Shown in pieces: positions 23,491 to 35,455 of a stretch of DNA of 64,000 nucleotides. The stretch lies in assembly GCA_023313575.1 (NCBI GenBank), contig JAJTTP010000006.1, positions 992,001-1,056,000 on the forward strand, in the 5' to 3' direction. This stretch comes from Eutypella sp. D-1 (lineage: Eukaryota > Ascomycota > Sordariomycetes > Xylariales > Diatrypaceae). How positions within the stretch are numbered: position 1 is the first letter of the stretch; each line of letters opens with the position of its first letter. The notes beneath the pieces were generated by a model that was given only the letters and a program-made list of their open reading frames with translations, was not told where the DNA came from and made no database searches. Made by a program: the position numbers and the translations under genes.

Positions 23491-26400
23491 TTAGTTGCCC
23501 CTAAACAAAAACTGGAGATCCTGGGTAGTAAGTGACTCCATGGCGGAATCATCTGAGTTGATCGTGGACCTGATCATGTTGGCCTTCTTCTCTTGCAGAA
23601 GGACCATGCGACTCTCGACGGAATCCTCGATACAAAGTCGTGTGATAGTGCATGGACGCGTTTGTCCGATGCGGTGGCAGCGATCAGCCGACTGCCACTC
23701 GGCGGCTGGATTCCACCACCTAGAAAAAGAAAAGTCAGTGATACGTACATTTATCGAGTGAAGAAAGATGACACTTACGGGTCGACAATGAAGACCTGAG
23801 AGGCTTCGGTAAGGTTCAGCGCAACACCACCAGCCTTAAGAGAGACTAGGAAGCACTCTACATCAGGGTCCTTCATGAAGTGGTTGATCGATGCCTGTCG
23901 CTGAGCCGGTGTCATGCTGCCATCAAGCATGACCGTAGTGATGCCTGCTCGGCGAAGACGCCACTCGATGAGCTGCAACATGGTGGTGAATTGAGAGAAG
24001 ATGATAGACTTGTGCGACGCATTGTCAGAGCGCAGTCTATGCAGGTCATGCACGAGCAGCTCAATCTTAGAGGACGAGGTCCAGTTCGCCATCTTGATTC
24101 GGTTGATGATGGATGACTTCTTGACAAGTGCCTCCTCTTGCTCAATCTCTGGCTGCTCAAGATCGATGGACAGTGGGATGTGGCAATGAGGACAATCCGG
24201 CTGCTCCTGAGAATGGACATAGGTCACAGCACAAGTACGGCAAAAGTCATGTTTACACTTGGACCTAATGGCTTCCTCGGCTGGCTCATCGCAGATGCAG
24301 CAGACCATGATATTTTGTCCGCCTTCGCTTGATCTCTTCAAAATCAAGTCGGGATGATCTGCAACCTGGCGCATTTGCATGAGGAGGCCAAAGATATTGG
24401 CATAGTTGTTGAGAAGGACACCTTGAGCCACGTAAGTGTCAAACTTGCGTTGGCCACTGGTCATGATGCTGCTGGCAAAGTCATTCTCCTCTTCACCAAA
24501 AAATTGACGGTCAATGTTGATCTCCTTGACAGGGAGCTCCATCGAGTTGGTGTGATCCTTCTTCAGGCGTCGAAGCATCATTCGGTCGGTTAAAAGCCGG
24601 AGCTTTTGAAAAGCTTCTTTGCCCTTGCCGCTATTTCCATACTTCTGGATAGGATTCAGGAGCTCGTGGTTAAAAACAGATACGTGTCGCATGGAGTGGT
24701 GCTTGCCTGATAGGAATGTAAGTTCGTAGTTTTTGATAAAAGAGGGATTACTTCACTCACAATGTATGCAATTTCCGTCGTCATCCATGTTCCATTCATG
24801 AATCGAACAATCACATGCCATGCACAAGTATGACGAAAAGGGAGGCACGTCAAGGAACCGAATCAATGAGAAGAACTCGCCAATTCGGTTCTGTAGAGGA
24901 GTGCCACTTAGACACCAGCGATAGACAGACTTGAGCGCAAAACAAGCCTTCGCTGTCATCGTGGTCCTGGTCTGCGCAAGTTGTTAGCTAATAATTAGTA
25001 AGAGACGATACTGGGGATAATTTTTACCTTGATGCAGTGAGCTTCATCAAGAATGACCCGATGGAATTGCAACTGATGAATGAGGCTCTTCGCCTTGTTC
25101 CAGCCGCCGTCACGCTTGAATCCCTTCTCTTGCTTGCGATAGATTGACTCCAGGCTGTTGTAGGACATGAGGATGACATCGTACGTCTTAAGTTGCTTGA
25201 TTGTCATGTTCTTCGATTTTGCAACTGTGCCATGGAAGACGAGGGTCTTGAGTCGACCGTCGGTATAGGAATCTATCTCATTTGTCCACTGCATCAAAGC
25301 CACAGGTGGCACAAGAACCAACGAAGGCATCTTGGCGGGGTAGTCCGACATTATCAGAGAGACTGCTTGGATCGTCTTGCCAAGGCCCATCTCATCCCCT
25401 AGCAGGCCGCCACTCCAGCGCGTCTTCTCCATACCTTGCATCCATGCAAGCCCCTCAAGTTGAAATGGCTTCAGAATACGATTGATTGACTTGGGTTGCT
25501 CTGCTCGAGTAGCTTTCAAGACTGGAGTCTCTTCAAGTTTGGTCCACATAGTCTTGATTTCGGGATGATGGTATTCAAGTACTTGTCTCTCTTTCCACGT
25601 ACGCAGATCGTGGCCCTGCAGGTCATAAGGTCGGTGTGGGGGGGAAACTAGCGCTTGATAGGTTTCCACGGGGATACCATGGATGAAGTCAATATCATCA
25701 CAATATGCGTCTGCATAAACCAGCGGATATTCAGCGTCGGGATCAGAGCCGAGTGTGACGGGTCCTGCATCAGTGGTGGCCTGTGTTTGGCTGTCGTTCG
25801 CCCGCCTCTTCTTTCTAGCCGGTTTAGAAAGCTCCAGAGCGTTTGAGTCGTCAGCATCGCTGGCAACGGTGGTAGTGTTTCGGGAGCGCTTGGTGGCTCT
25901 GGAGCGCTTTGTAGTAGTTCTCTGAACGATTGGCTTGGCTTTACCCTTACCCTTCTTGTCGGCAACCGTTGATGCGGATGAAATATCTTCATCAGTGTTG
26001 TCCGCGCTTACGTCTTCGCCTATGTTTTCAATCTCGGCCAGGGCCAGGAAATTTACCACAGAGCTATCGTCCGAGTCTGGGAAAATGTCTTCGACTGGAA
26101 TGATTTTTTTGGTGGTTCTAGTGCTCCGGCGAAGAGCTGTGCCAGACGGTGAAGGGGCGTCATGGGAGGACGAGGTGGCAAAGGCCAAGACAGCCCCGTG
26201 GTCTTGTTCACGTTGAAGCCTAAGGGCAGTTTTCACCGACGGGTCGTCAGGATCCACGCCAGGTCCAAGTTCGTCGTCCTCTGAATCACCAACAAACGAG
26301 TTCTTTGATCGCTGGGTTCTTTTCACCCGCGAAAATCCCTTGGGCTTGGCCTCGTCATCTTCCGATTCAGAAGGAAGCTCAATATCAAGATGACTGGACC

Positions 26401-26740
26401 TCAGAGACTTGGTGGCAGACAGTCCAGATGTGACCTTGGGATGGGCCGACGGCGCAGGAGTCACAGCATTACTAGTGGCAGGTGTAGAGTACTCGCTGTC
26501 TGAATTGATGTTGGTGCTCGAGGTCGTTGCGTTCGAGACCGAGTCAGCCGTGGTAGTGCGGGAAGCCTTAGGGGGCCTCCCTCGGGGCTTGGGCGAGGCA
26601 GAAATATTAACTGCAATGCTAGATTGAGGAGTACCAGCAGGAGCGCCAGCAGAAGTGACAGTGGGAGTACCAGCGGTATCCTGGGATGGGATACGGTGGA
26701 TTACACTTCGAGGCGCTGAGTGCCTCGTGCGTGGTGCCAT
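23491..26740 (-). CDS. RAD16: DNA repair helicase-like ATPase Rad16 (GG-NER)
   Basis: SWI/SNF2 ATPase which, with Rad7, drives nucleotide-excision repair of non-transcribed DNA. Exons on the minus strand are 26740-25028, 24971-24761, 24706-23779 and 23719-23491, giving 1026 aa; introns are 56, 54 and 59 nt. A disordered, Ser/Thr/Lys-rich N-terminus of about 400 residues is followed by the SNF2 core. Walker A DEMGLGKT is at about 449-456 and the DEAH box at about 565-568, then [14 protein letters not shown]3HC4 RING lies at about 777-816 ([20 protein letters not shown]) between the helicase lobes, the hallmark of the Rad16/Rad5 group. The C-lobe has [15 protein letters not shown] and [19 protein letters not shown]. 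It diverges from RAD7 across 2.5 kb. Confidence 0.96.
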
Positions 26741-29214
26741 CTTGATCCAGGCTATGAGTTACCCCTAGAATAGGATACGGCCTGGGTCCAAGAATGAGCT
26801 TGATGAGACGACAGTGGTGACAAAAGAGAGAGAACAGGTCAGATGAAAAGAGAAAATTATGTGAAAGAAACTGGATGAGGTTTGGTGAAGTTGATCAAGT
26901 TCAAGTTCATTCCAGGTCGTGATGGGTTTGATTGACCTTGTCTTCCTTCGTGTATTTTGCTTGACTGCTCACAGGTAATTAAGCAAGCAGGTAAGGTGAA
27001 GAAGAAGGTAAACAAAGAGTGGCAAAATTATTTGTGGGCGAGGTGAAAGAAAAGGAAAGGGATCTCAATGCCCAGGTGTGAAGTGAATGTATAATGGGAT
27101 AACCAAAGAGTACCCTGGACCTATTGTATGTTGTCGTACCTGCCGTATCTGCGGTTGCCGTACTAGGTTGCCGTTGCCGTACCTGTCGTACCTGCCTCAG
27201 TTCAATATTGACAATATTGACAAACACCGAATTCGTTTGCTTTCGTTCAAGGTTGCTTGGTTATTGCTTAGTTTCCAGAGTTTCCAATCAGATTAAGCAT
27301 GGAAGGGCCCATATACACAGTATGGGTCTCTTCCAAGCCCTGGAGGTTATGACTGTACCAAGATACCCACCTGCCTGGCTGACTGATTTTGTGAATATCA
27401 AACAAAGTCAATAGGTTAGATCACCCAGGTTGCTAATATCGGCATATACGGAACCTGGTGGAAGAAGGAGATAGTGCCCAAGAAGTTGTTGGCCTCCCTA
27501 TCTACGTAGGTAGGTATGTAGGAATCTTATGAGTAATGAAGTTTATAGGCACAAGAATAGGAGGAAGTATTGAGGAAAAAGATTAAAAAGGATTATTGTT
27601 AAAGGGCTGAGTGATGGGAGGGATTACCAATAGTGATGATGGTAGTAGTGGCAACAAGTGGTGGTTTTTTTTTTCTTCTTTTTCTTTTTTTCTTCCCTTA
27701 GGTTTCCAGGTTGATTCTATTATTTCCTTACATTGAAAGCTGAACACCTTCTTGGGGGTAAGGACTAAAGGGGGGGGATGTATGGCCCAAAAAAGAAAGA
27801 GCGCACAAACCGCCGGCGCCGCAGACCCCCGATTTGGCTTCAGTCAGCTACCTACTTACTATGTAGGTAGTAGCGACCTAAAGTACGGAAGTACAAACTT
27901 TGAAGTAAGTTACCGACAGATCTCCAGCTAACCCGGCTGATCCTGGGAGGTTGCCTGGGTAGCTTAGGCAGACAAGCCAGGGGGTTTTACAATAAGAAGA
28001 ATCCGCGTTGGCTCTAACGCCAAGTCACGTGGTGATAATGCATGTCTTAAGTGGATTAATCACCTCGATTCGGAAATTTGCCCTTGCTAGAGTGATTTTC
28101 AGGGGCCTGACAGTTAGGACAATCCAGTAAAAAGTGTTGTCAATTAAACTGATAAGCCATTTCTAAAACCACTAAAAACCACTTAACGCGCCAACTAGTG
28201 GCAAAACCGCGACAAGGCCCAGTCTCCGGTCGCCGGTTTCCCTGCAGGTCTACCGGTGCTTCCAGATTTCTACCGTTCCATATTGTCTCTTGTTATTGTA
28301 CATACACGGATGAGTACATGAATACATGAATATGTGAATGCATGCATTCATACATGTATTTATCTAGGTACCTGTAATCAACCTGGAATGTATGTACTTA
28401 CCTATTCCACATGCCTTGTACCGATAGATACCTGCACGGCAGCACTGATAGTTAAGATACAACCTTGGAAACTCTAAGATACATAGGTCGGTACCTTAGT
28501 AAGTACCTTATGTATCCATGGGTGCACAGGCGTTATCCATTCGAGAAAAATACATGTATCCTTAGATCGACTTGCATGCACCTGCATTCAATGGGGCATT
28601 CAATCCATGGCCGGAGCATACATTGAATGTTGAATGAATGGATGGTCCGGTCTACCTTTGCGTCATCTTGTGAGATAAAAAAAAAAAAAAGTAAACATCC
28701 ATGAATCTCACTTCTAAACACATCTTTGTTATTATCTTCTTCCCAAAGATACCTAGATACTTGCACGTTTTCCTAGCAGCAAGGTGATAACTCCACTGAT
28801 TCAGGTACCCAGGTACATTCTGACTTTTGAATTCCAAAGTTGGATTAATAGCTGCTGCCGATACACCACTTACCACCTGCGAACCTCCTTTATTATTTAC
28901 TATCAAGTCCTCTTTCACTCTCATAATTTTCAACACCCCAATTTTTTGGGCGCACACACAGCCTGAAGAACTTCTTTTTCTTTCACCTCACTTCTTCAGA
29001 TCACACCCAACACTGACAGATATTTCACTTGAGCTGTCTTCTCTGTCGGCAACCGACTTTGTTCAGGCAAATTCCTAAGTATATCGTCTATCATTGCCAT
29101 TATTATATCCTGCCCTCTATAACTTCCATGTTGTTATATATCGGGAGTGTCTACGGGTATAAACTTGATTAGGAATTTTGACATAAGTTCATTCTTCCAC
29201 CACACATCATCATC
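26741..29214. promoter_or_regulatory. divergent intergenic region RAD16 / RAD7
   Basis: 2474 bp between divergent start codons, long for this window. Visible elements: a CACGTG E-box at 28026-28031, a 16-nt perfect palindrome TGAATGCATGCATTCA at 28335-28350, a dyad CTACCTACTTACTATGTAGG near 27848-27868, T-rich DNA at 27665-27700 and an A12 run near 28678-28690. No gene recognised; whether regulation is shared is not shown by sequence. Confidence 0.5.
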
Positions 29215-31277
29215 ATGTCAGTCGCTTGCTCTTCTATATCTGTCTTGGTCATGTAAACATGGGTAAACTGACAACAAATCTAGGAGCAACAACAATCGAA
29301 ATCGGCCTAGCCGACCCATCAGAGGCCCGTGAGTTCATTCTAGGCAGATATATGCTTGCAGGAGCCTTCCCCCCGTTCACCCCACATTCTAATATTTGAT
29401 TATATGTAGTCATTCTGCACTTACGGATTTTTTGGCCGTAAGTATATCCCTCCAGTCCCTCCTGATACTGTATCTGGGAAATATTGACAATTTATTTTTA
29501 GTCCCAGAACATTTCAGCCTCGCAAATCCGTGCCGATGCTACAGCTCGGCGCAATGCTGCTGTTGCCGCCGCTGCTGCTGCCGCAGACGCTGAAGGCACA
29601 AATGCCCAGCAGGACGAAGATGCCACAGCTGCAACTTCTACCAATGTGGCTGAGGATGGAGAAGAGGCCGCAGAAGCTGGTCCTTCTACTGGTACGCGAG
29701 CTCGTGGCCGTACTCAACAGCAGAAGCGACAGCAGCAACAGGCCGCGATTGAAAAGATCAAGAAGTCTAAGGCCTTCAAGAAGAGAAAGAGATTCCAAGG
29801 CGACGGTGATGATTCTGATGATCTGGCTAACGCCATTCTCGACGAGAAAGTCCCTCTTCCGGGACAAACCGACAACTGTGAGATTTGCAAGAAACGTTTT
29901 ACTGTCACGGCCTATACCAAAGCTGGCCCCCAAGGTGGCCTTCTTTGTCCCAAGTGTGCCAAGGAGCACGCCGCTGATGACGACAAGCCAAAGAAGGGCA
30001 AGAAGAGAGCCACGGCAACGCCTGGTAGCCGCAGAAACTTCCAGAGCAGGCTCCTGGACGGTCAGATTGGTGCCAAGAGCCTTGTGACCATCTGCATCGA
30101 GGTTCTAACCAAGAATATTGACCTCGCTGATGACCTTGGCGATCTCCCAGATGACGCGAAGGACCGTATCGCACGAATGCTCTCCAAGAAGAGACTCGTG
30201 AACCCTTTGACTCTCAACCTCTTTCTCCGGCCCAATGTTGAGCACCTCAATATCTATGATGGGGCGCGCCTGAGCCAGGACGATTACATTCGGATCTTCC
30301 AGACGGCTCACAAACTCAAGAAGTTGAAAGTTCGCAATGCAATCCAGTTTAAGAATGAGGTGATGGAGTATCTCACCGGAAGAAATATCAAGCTGGAGAG
30401 CATCTACTTGCATGGCGCCAATCTCATCTCCGACGACTGCTGGAAGGCCTATCTCACTGCTAAGGGCAAGTGTCTCAAAGCCCTCCAGGTCTACTACACA
30501 GACCGTTATTTTGGCAACGAAGTCCTCGCTTCACTGAAGAATTCCTGCCCTTCGCTTACTCGCCTCAAAATATGTCACAATCAGCAAATCGATGAGGAAG
30601 GCCTCGAGCACCTCGCTAATCTCCGGGGCCTCGAGCATCTAAGTCTACACTTGATCAATGATGTCGGCAACGCCTATATTCCCGCCATCGAGAGCAGTGG
30701 CAGACAACTCCGCACTTTGTCTCTTCGGAACGTACTTGAGGCTGATGACGACCTACTCAACGCGATCCACGACAACTGCAAGTCACTGACGAAACTTCGC
30801 ATTCAGGAAAGCGAGGTTATGACGGATGCGGGATTTGTCAAGCTGTTTACGGACTGGGAGAACAAGCCCCTCACATCAATTGACCTAGAGAAGTGCCGCT
30901 ACGTGAATGCGACTGACCCTAAAGACAACCAGGACGGGATCGGCTTGTGTTCGCAAGGGTTCAAGGCGCTCATGAAACACTCCGGCGAGAAACTCAAGTT
31001 CCTTAACGTCCATGCTTGTCGTCACATCTCCCGGGAAGCATTCGAGGAGGTGTTTGACCTCGACATGGTATACCCGGAGCTCTTGAAGCTGGAAATCAGC
31101 TTCTGCCCACAGGTCACCGATCTCATCATCGGCCGCATTTTCCGGACTTGCCCCCAGCTGAAGGAACTCAATATCTTCGGCTGTATGAGCGTCAAGGACG
31201 TGGTCGTCCCCAGAGGCAAGATTCTAATCGGCCTCCCCAACGCGATGGACATGGTAATCGAAGGCGAAGGTGACTGA
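29215..31277 (+). CDS. RAD7: DNA repair protein Rad7 (LRR, GG-NER)
   Basis: Leucine-rich-repeat partner of Rad16 in global-genome nucleotide-excision repair; in yeast also part of an E3 ligase. Proposed exons: 29215-29216, 29284-29328, 29410-29437 and 29502-31277 (616 aa). The last three are secure: SNNNRNRPSRPIRGP joins HSALTDFLA and SQNISASQIRADA, the conserved Rad7 start, across introns of 81 and 64 nt. No in-frame ATG exists in exon 2, because a TAA lies upstream. The best model splits the start codon: AT at 29215-29216 and G at 29284, across a 67-nt intron with an AACTGACA branch site and TCTAG acceptor. A CxxC pair (about residues 151/154 and 174/177) precedes about twelve LRRs. Confidence 0.9.
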
Positions 31278-32162
31278 AGGTGCACGCGACTAATTGGATC
31301 GGGGGCTAGTTGTGCTGGTTGTAGGATATGTTCCATTGTTGGGACGGAGAGTCTACTGTGCTCTTCCCAAAAGTTTGCTTGGGGGTTTGTTTGAAGCCCC
31401 CAACTTGTCATGAGTCACGGGCATCACGGAGTCTACAAGGCATCTCAGTATACCCTTTTCGGTCATGTAACAGGGAAATTTGGCTGCCACTTGTTTAACT
31501 GTTTTTGTCTTTTTTTTCTTTTACGGGGATCGGCGATGATCTGAGATCGGGTTAACCGATCAGATTCATGTTTGTCATCGTGCCAGAGTCATTTAGGGAG
31601 ATATCAATCCTTGTTCCGATGGTCGCGGTCGGATCGTGCTACGCGATATTCAATGAGACTGATGTCGCATAAAGTAGCCCAGTACTTTGGTAGTTGGCAG
31701 ACGCAGAATAGCCATCAGTAGCTGAAAGGATTTCACAGACATATGAGGAGGTTTATGGCGTAAGAATCACTGGTGCATTCATCATATTGATCTTGATAGT
31801 GTGGTAGGTAGGCAGGTCAACCGACCCCTTCGCCCGGAGCGGACCGGCGCGGCCTTCCCCTAAGTATCCCCCCACAGTAGCGCAATCCCGATTTCCGACT
31901 ATAATTCCTAGAGAAACACAAATCCTGCCTGGCCCCCAAAAGTTTCGGGAGAGACAGAAAAGAACGGCCGCCCACTGCATTACCTATAATGAAAGCTGCA
32001 TCTTAATATACGGGCGAGCACTCCAACATAGAGACGTGATAAGAATAAAACTCGCAACAGGCCCCTGGCCATATTAATATCTCTCCATAGGTTGATACAA
32101 CCAATCGAAGCGCCCGCCCCACCCCCAGTAGTCAGATATAATATTTCGGTTTCACGGAAGTC
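31278..32162. other. spacer RAD7 / flavin monooxygenase
   Basis: 885 bp. The left part should hold the RAD7 3' UTR, with a T-rich stretch near 31500-31520. No gene seen. Confidence 0.4.
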
Positions 32163-33950
32163 ATGAGCCCCTCTGCCCCCTCCTCCGACAACGGCGCGTC
32201 GTTCGACGTCCGTAGGGTCGCGGTCGTGGGCGCGGGCCCGAGCGGTCTCGCCGCCGCAAAGCACCTGTTGCCGTTCGCCGAGCGCGTCGACGTCTTCGAG
32301 CAACAGGCCGAGGTCGGCGGCGTCTGGAACTACAGCGCGGAGACACGGACTCCTCCCGGGTCTCCCCTACACCCGGGGGAGGGGAACGGGAAGAATGCGG
32401 ACCCGCCCCATCTTCCGTTTACGTACGCGGATTATGTTGCCCTCGGCTGTCCGGCGGAGGAACCCCTATTTTCTTCCGACGACGGCGGCGGCGATGGTGA
32501 GAGGGATGGCGCAAGAAAGGGGACGCCTCTGTTCCCGAGCCCCATGTACGAGGACCTGCACACCAACATCCCGCACACGCTGATGCGGTTCTCGGACCTG
32601 GCGTTCACTGATGCCGATGCGGGCGCGGACGACAACCACCACGGACTGACCATATTCCCCCGCCGCGACGCCGTGCAGCGGTACCTGGTGCGCTACGCGC
32701 GCGAGGTGCGGCATCTGGTGCGGTTCTCGACACAGGTGGTAGACATATCGCCTGACCTTCCTCCTTCATCGTCTCCGCAACGCGAGCGCTGGTCCGTAAC
32801 CACCCGGGACCTCGCGACGGACGCGACGGAAACCGCGACCTACGACGCCGTGGTCGTGGCCTCGGGCCACTACGCAACCCCGTACGTGCCCGCAGTGGAG
32901 GGGCTTTCCGACTTCGCGGCCGCGCATCCCGGCGCCGTCGCGCACGCCAAGACGTACCGCGCTGCCGCGCAGCAGGGCTACGCCGGCAAGAAGGTCGTGC
33001 TGGTGGGTAACTCGGCGTCTGGACTCGACATCGCGTCGCAGGTGCGGGCCGTGTGCCGGGGCCCGTTGCTGGTGTCGGCGCGCACGCCCGCGCCGGCCGA
33101 GGCCCTGAGGCACCTGAACGAGAGTGGGGGCGCAGCGGTCGAGGAGGTCCCTGAGATCAGGCGGTTCGTGCCCGAGGGACGGGCAGTGCACTTCGCAGAC
33201 GGCAGGGTTGAGACGGGCGTCGATGCCATCTTATTCTGCACAGGTTATCTGTACGCATTCCCGTTCCTGCGGAATTTGTCGTCCCCCGCCGCCACCGCGA
33301 CAGCCCACGATGACAGCCATCGCAACGCCAGCGATGGCGGCGGCGGCGTTGGCAGGATCACGGACGGCCGTCGCGTCCACGACCTGGCCTACCACCTCCT
33401 GCACGCATATCACCCGACCCTCGCTTTCCCGGGCCTGCCGTACAAGGTGATACCGTTCCCGATGGCGGAGGCGCAGATGGCAGTGGTGGCGCGGGTATGG
33501 GCGAACTTACTTTCGCCCGTTCCGCCGCCCCCGTTGCTATCCCCGGGGACACCCCCCTCCTCCTCGTTAGAACAGCAGGCGCGCGCAGAGGTGGCGGAGT
33601 GGCGGGCTCGCGACCCAGACGTGGAGAGCGGGTTCCACGTGTTCCCGCGGGGCGGTGATGGGCGGTACATCAACGCGATGTACGAGTGGACGGCGCAAGC
33701 AGGGGAAGGGGCGAAGGGGAGGGGGAGGGAGCCCCCGCGCTGGAACGACGAGGCGCTCTGGCAGCGAAGTATTTACGCTGAGGCCAAGATGGCGTTCGAG
33801 AAGGACGGGAAGAAGGCCAGGTCTCTCGAGGAGATCGGGTTCCGGTTCGTGCCGCCGCCGCTTGCCAGCGACGGTGCTGGTGCCAGTACTGGTGCGGCTA
33901 ATGCCTCAATATCCCCAGGGCCAAGCGTGAATTTAGATATTGCCGGATAG
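32163..33950 (+). CDS. flavin-containing monooxygenase
   Basis: FAD- and NADPH-dependent monooxygenase of the FMO family, which oxygenates nucleophilic N or S groups. Intronless, 595 aa. The N-terminal FAD Rossmann motif GAGPSG is at about residues 23-28, followed by the EQQAEVGGVWNY segment. The FMO signature region is represented by HAKTYR (about residue 261), then the NADPH-binding loop VGNSASGLDIA and the ATG-like CTGYLYAFPF near residue 360. Low-complexity Gly/Ser/Asp insertions (about residues 103-115 and 380-400) interrupt the core. Closest in layout to yeast Fmo1-type fungal FMOs. Physiological substrate unknown. No signal peptide. Confidence 0.9.
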   Translation: MSPSAPSSDNGASFDVRRVAVVGAGPSGLAAAKHLLPFAERVDVFEQQAEVGGVWNYSAETRTPPGSPLHPGEGNGKNADPPHLPFTYADYVALGCPAEEPLFSSDDGGGDGERDGARKGTPLFPSPMYEDLHTNIPHTLMRFSDLAFTDADAGADDNHHGLTIFPRRDAVQRYLVRYAREVRHLVRFSTQVVDISPDLPPSSSPQRERWSVTTRDLATDATETATYDAVVVASGHYATPYVPAVEGLSDFAAAHPGAVAHAKTYRAAAQQGYAGKKVVLVGNSASGLDIASQVRAVCRGPLLVSARTPAPAEALRHLNESGGAAVEEVPEIRRFVPEGRAVHFADGRVETGVDAILFCTGYLYAFPFLRNLSSPAATATAHDDSHRNASDGGGGVGRITDGRRVHDLAYHLLHAYHPTLAFPGLPYKVIPFPMAEAQMAVVARVWANLLSPVPPPPLLSPGTPPSSSLEQQARAEVAEWRARDPDVESGFHVFPRGGDGRYINAMYEWTAQAGEGAKGRGREPPRWNDEALWQRSIYAEAKMAFEKDGKKARSLEEIGFRFVPPPLASDGAGASTGAANASISPGPSVNLDIAG

Positions 33951-34132
33951 GGTGGATTCACAGAGGATCGATAGGTAGTTACGTTTTGGATGTCTATATT
34001 ATATTTTGGCATAGATAGAGAGAATACATGCAGTTAGCGTCGCCATACCATGCATCCGCTTTTGCGGCCTCTTATGAACTTTAACCAATACAAGCATAAA
34101 GTCATTAAACCTCCGCCACTAGTCCTATACCT

Positions 34133-35455
34133 CTACGCGTTCGTCTTGACGTACTCGATATCCTGTCTGACGAATTCATTAAGCTTAACCTCGAGCTCGG
34201 CGTCGGTGAGGTCCTCGGGCTCGGAAGTAGCCATGTCAGGGGTGACGGCGACGCTGCGCACCGCGTTCCTCGCCGCCGTGTCCCTCTTCCTGAACTGGAA
34301 GCCGCCACTGTCACAACCGGCGATCTCCTCGAAGTAGTGGAGGTGGGCGTTGACGTCAAGGCCGAGGGTGCCGCCGTTGCAACCCACATTGGTGTAGCCT
34401 TCACAGACCTCCGCGTCCTCGGCGTCGTAGTCATCTGTGCCGCCATTGCCAGTGTGGAACCAGTACTCCGGGCTGGTGTGGCTGTAGCCAAGGATGATGG
34501 GTGGCAGCCGGGGTACCGGGTCATCGGTGTGGGTTATGCGGTATTCGAGCCCCGCCTGCTCAGTGACGCGGGCGACAAAGGCCTTGTTGCCTGTCCGCGG
34601 ACTGCCGTAGGTGTACAAGTCGATATCATCGGCACCGAGCGCGTCCCGTGTATAGGCGGCCGCGATAGTGCCGACGGCACCTCCCAACGAGTGCCCTGTG
34701 AAGACAGTCTTGTACGACGGGTACGCGGCCCGCGCCGCCTCGACGCTCTCCACCACCGCGTCCCGGATCTCCTCCCATGCTACTTTGAAACCGGCGTGCA
34801 ACTCGCAGCCGTCGACCAGATCACAGCCAACCTTAATGAAAGTAAGGCTATTTCGATATATGTGTGTGAGCTATATGTCCTTCATATTCATGCACACGAA
34901 GCGCACGCTTCGTTGGGGGTGCAGTGGCGATTAAGGCGGTACTCACTCGGCGATCCAGTTGCGGATAGATACTGAACCTCTAAAGGACGCCACAATCAGC
35001 TCGTTTGTGTCGTCTGTTGACACGAAGCCCTTAATATCCGTGATTTTACCACTGTAAGGGGAGGTCGGTCAGTTATACTGCTGCAGAGGGAAAATCCGGG
35101 TAGTCTTTAGGGCACAGAGACAGACCCGAAACTCGCAAGCACCTTTGCACCAGCTGATGTCACCTCGGGGCACGCATCATCACCGCAAGTAATGGTGGAG
35201 TTGACGTCCGCATCGCTATTGCAGTAGGCAGCGGCAGCGTACTGCGCGTAGAAGTCGAACCTCTTGACCTCCTCCTCGGTGACCGTGACAGCTACAACGG
35301 GTAGATTAGTTAGCACGCCTAGCTAACGAGGATTCGGGGGGACCGATCGAGGACATACCCCTAGACAACGTCGTAGCCAAGGAGCGTCTCCAGGATGCCG
35401 GGCTCGCGACGGCACCCGCAGCAAGAGAGACGAGGATACACCTCAATGGCCTCAT
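34133..35455 (-). CDS. secreted class-3 lipase / feruloyl-esterase-like
   Basis: Alpha/beta-hydrolase of lipase class 3, predicted secreted. Exons on the minus strand are 35455-35359, 35291-35126, 35051-34947 and 34847-34133, giving 360 aa; introns of 67, 74 and 99 nt. The signal peptide is [17 protein letters not shown]. The core follows as [47 protein letters not shown] and HAGF. The catalytic triad is readable: Ser about 176 in GHSLGG, Asp about 232 in [12 protein letters not shown], His about 291 in NAHLHYF. Paired cysteines fit disulfides of the secreted fold. The C-terminal about 50 residues, after the usual end of the fold, are an acidic extension ending YVKTNA. Triacylglycerol, feruloyl ester or another substrate cannot be decided from sequence. 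Confidence 0.92.

Noticed and set aside
29251..29283. A 31-nt intron for RAD7 (AT|GTAAAC to TCTAG) giving an MSVACSSISVLVM start
   Set aside because: Too short for a fungal intron and it gives an unconserved N-terminus; the 67-nt intron fits better.
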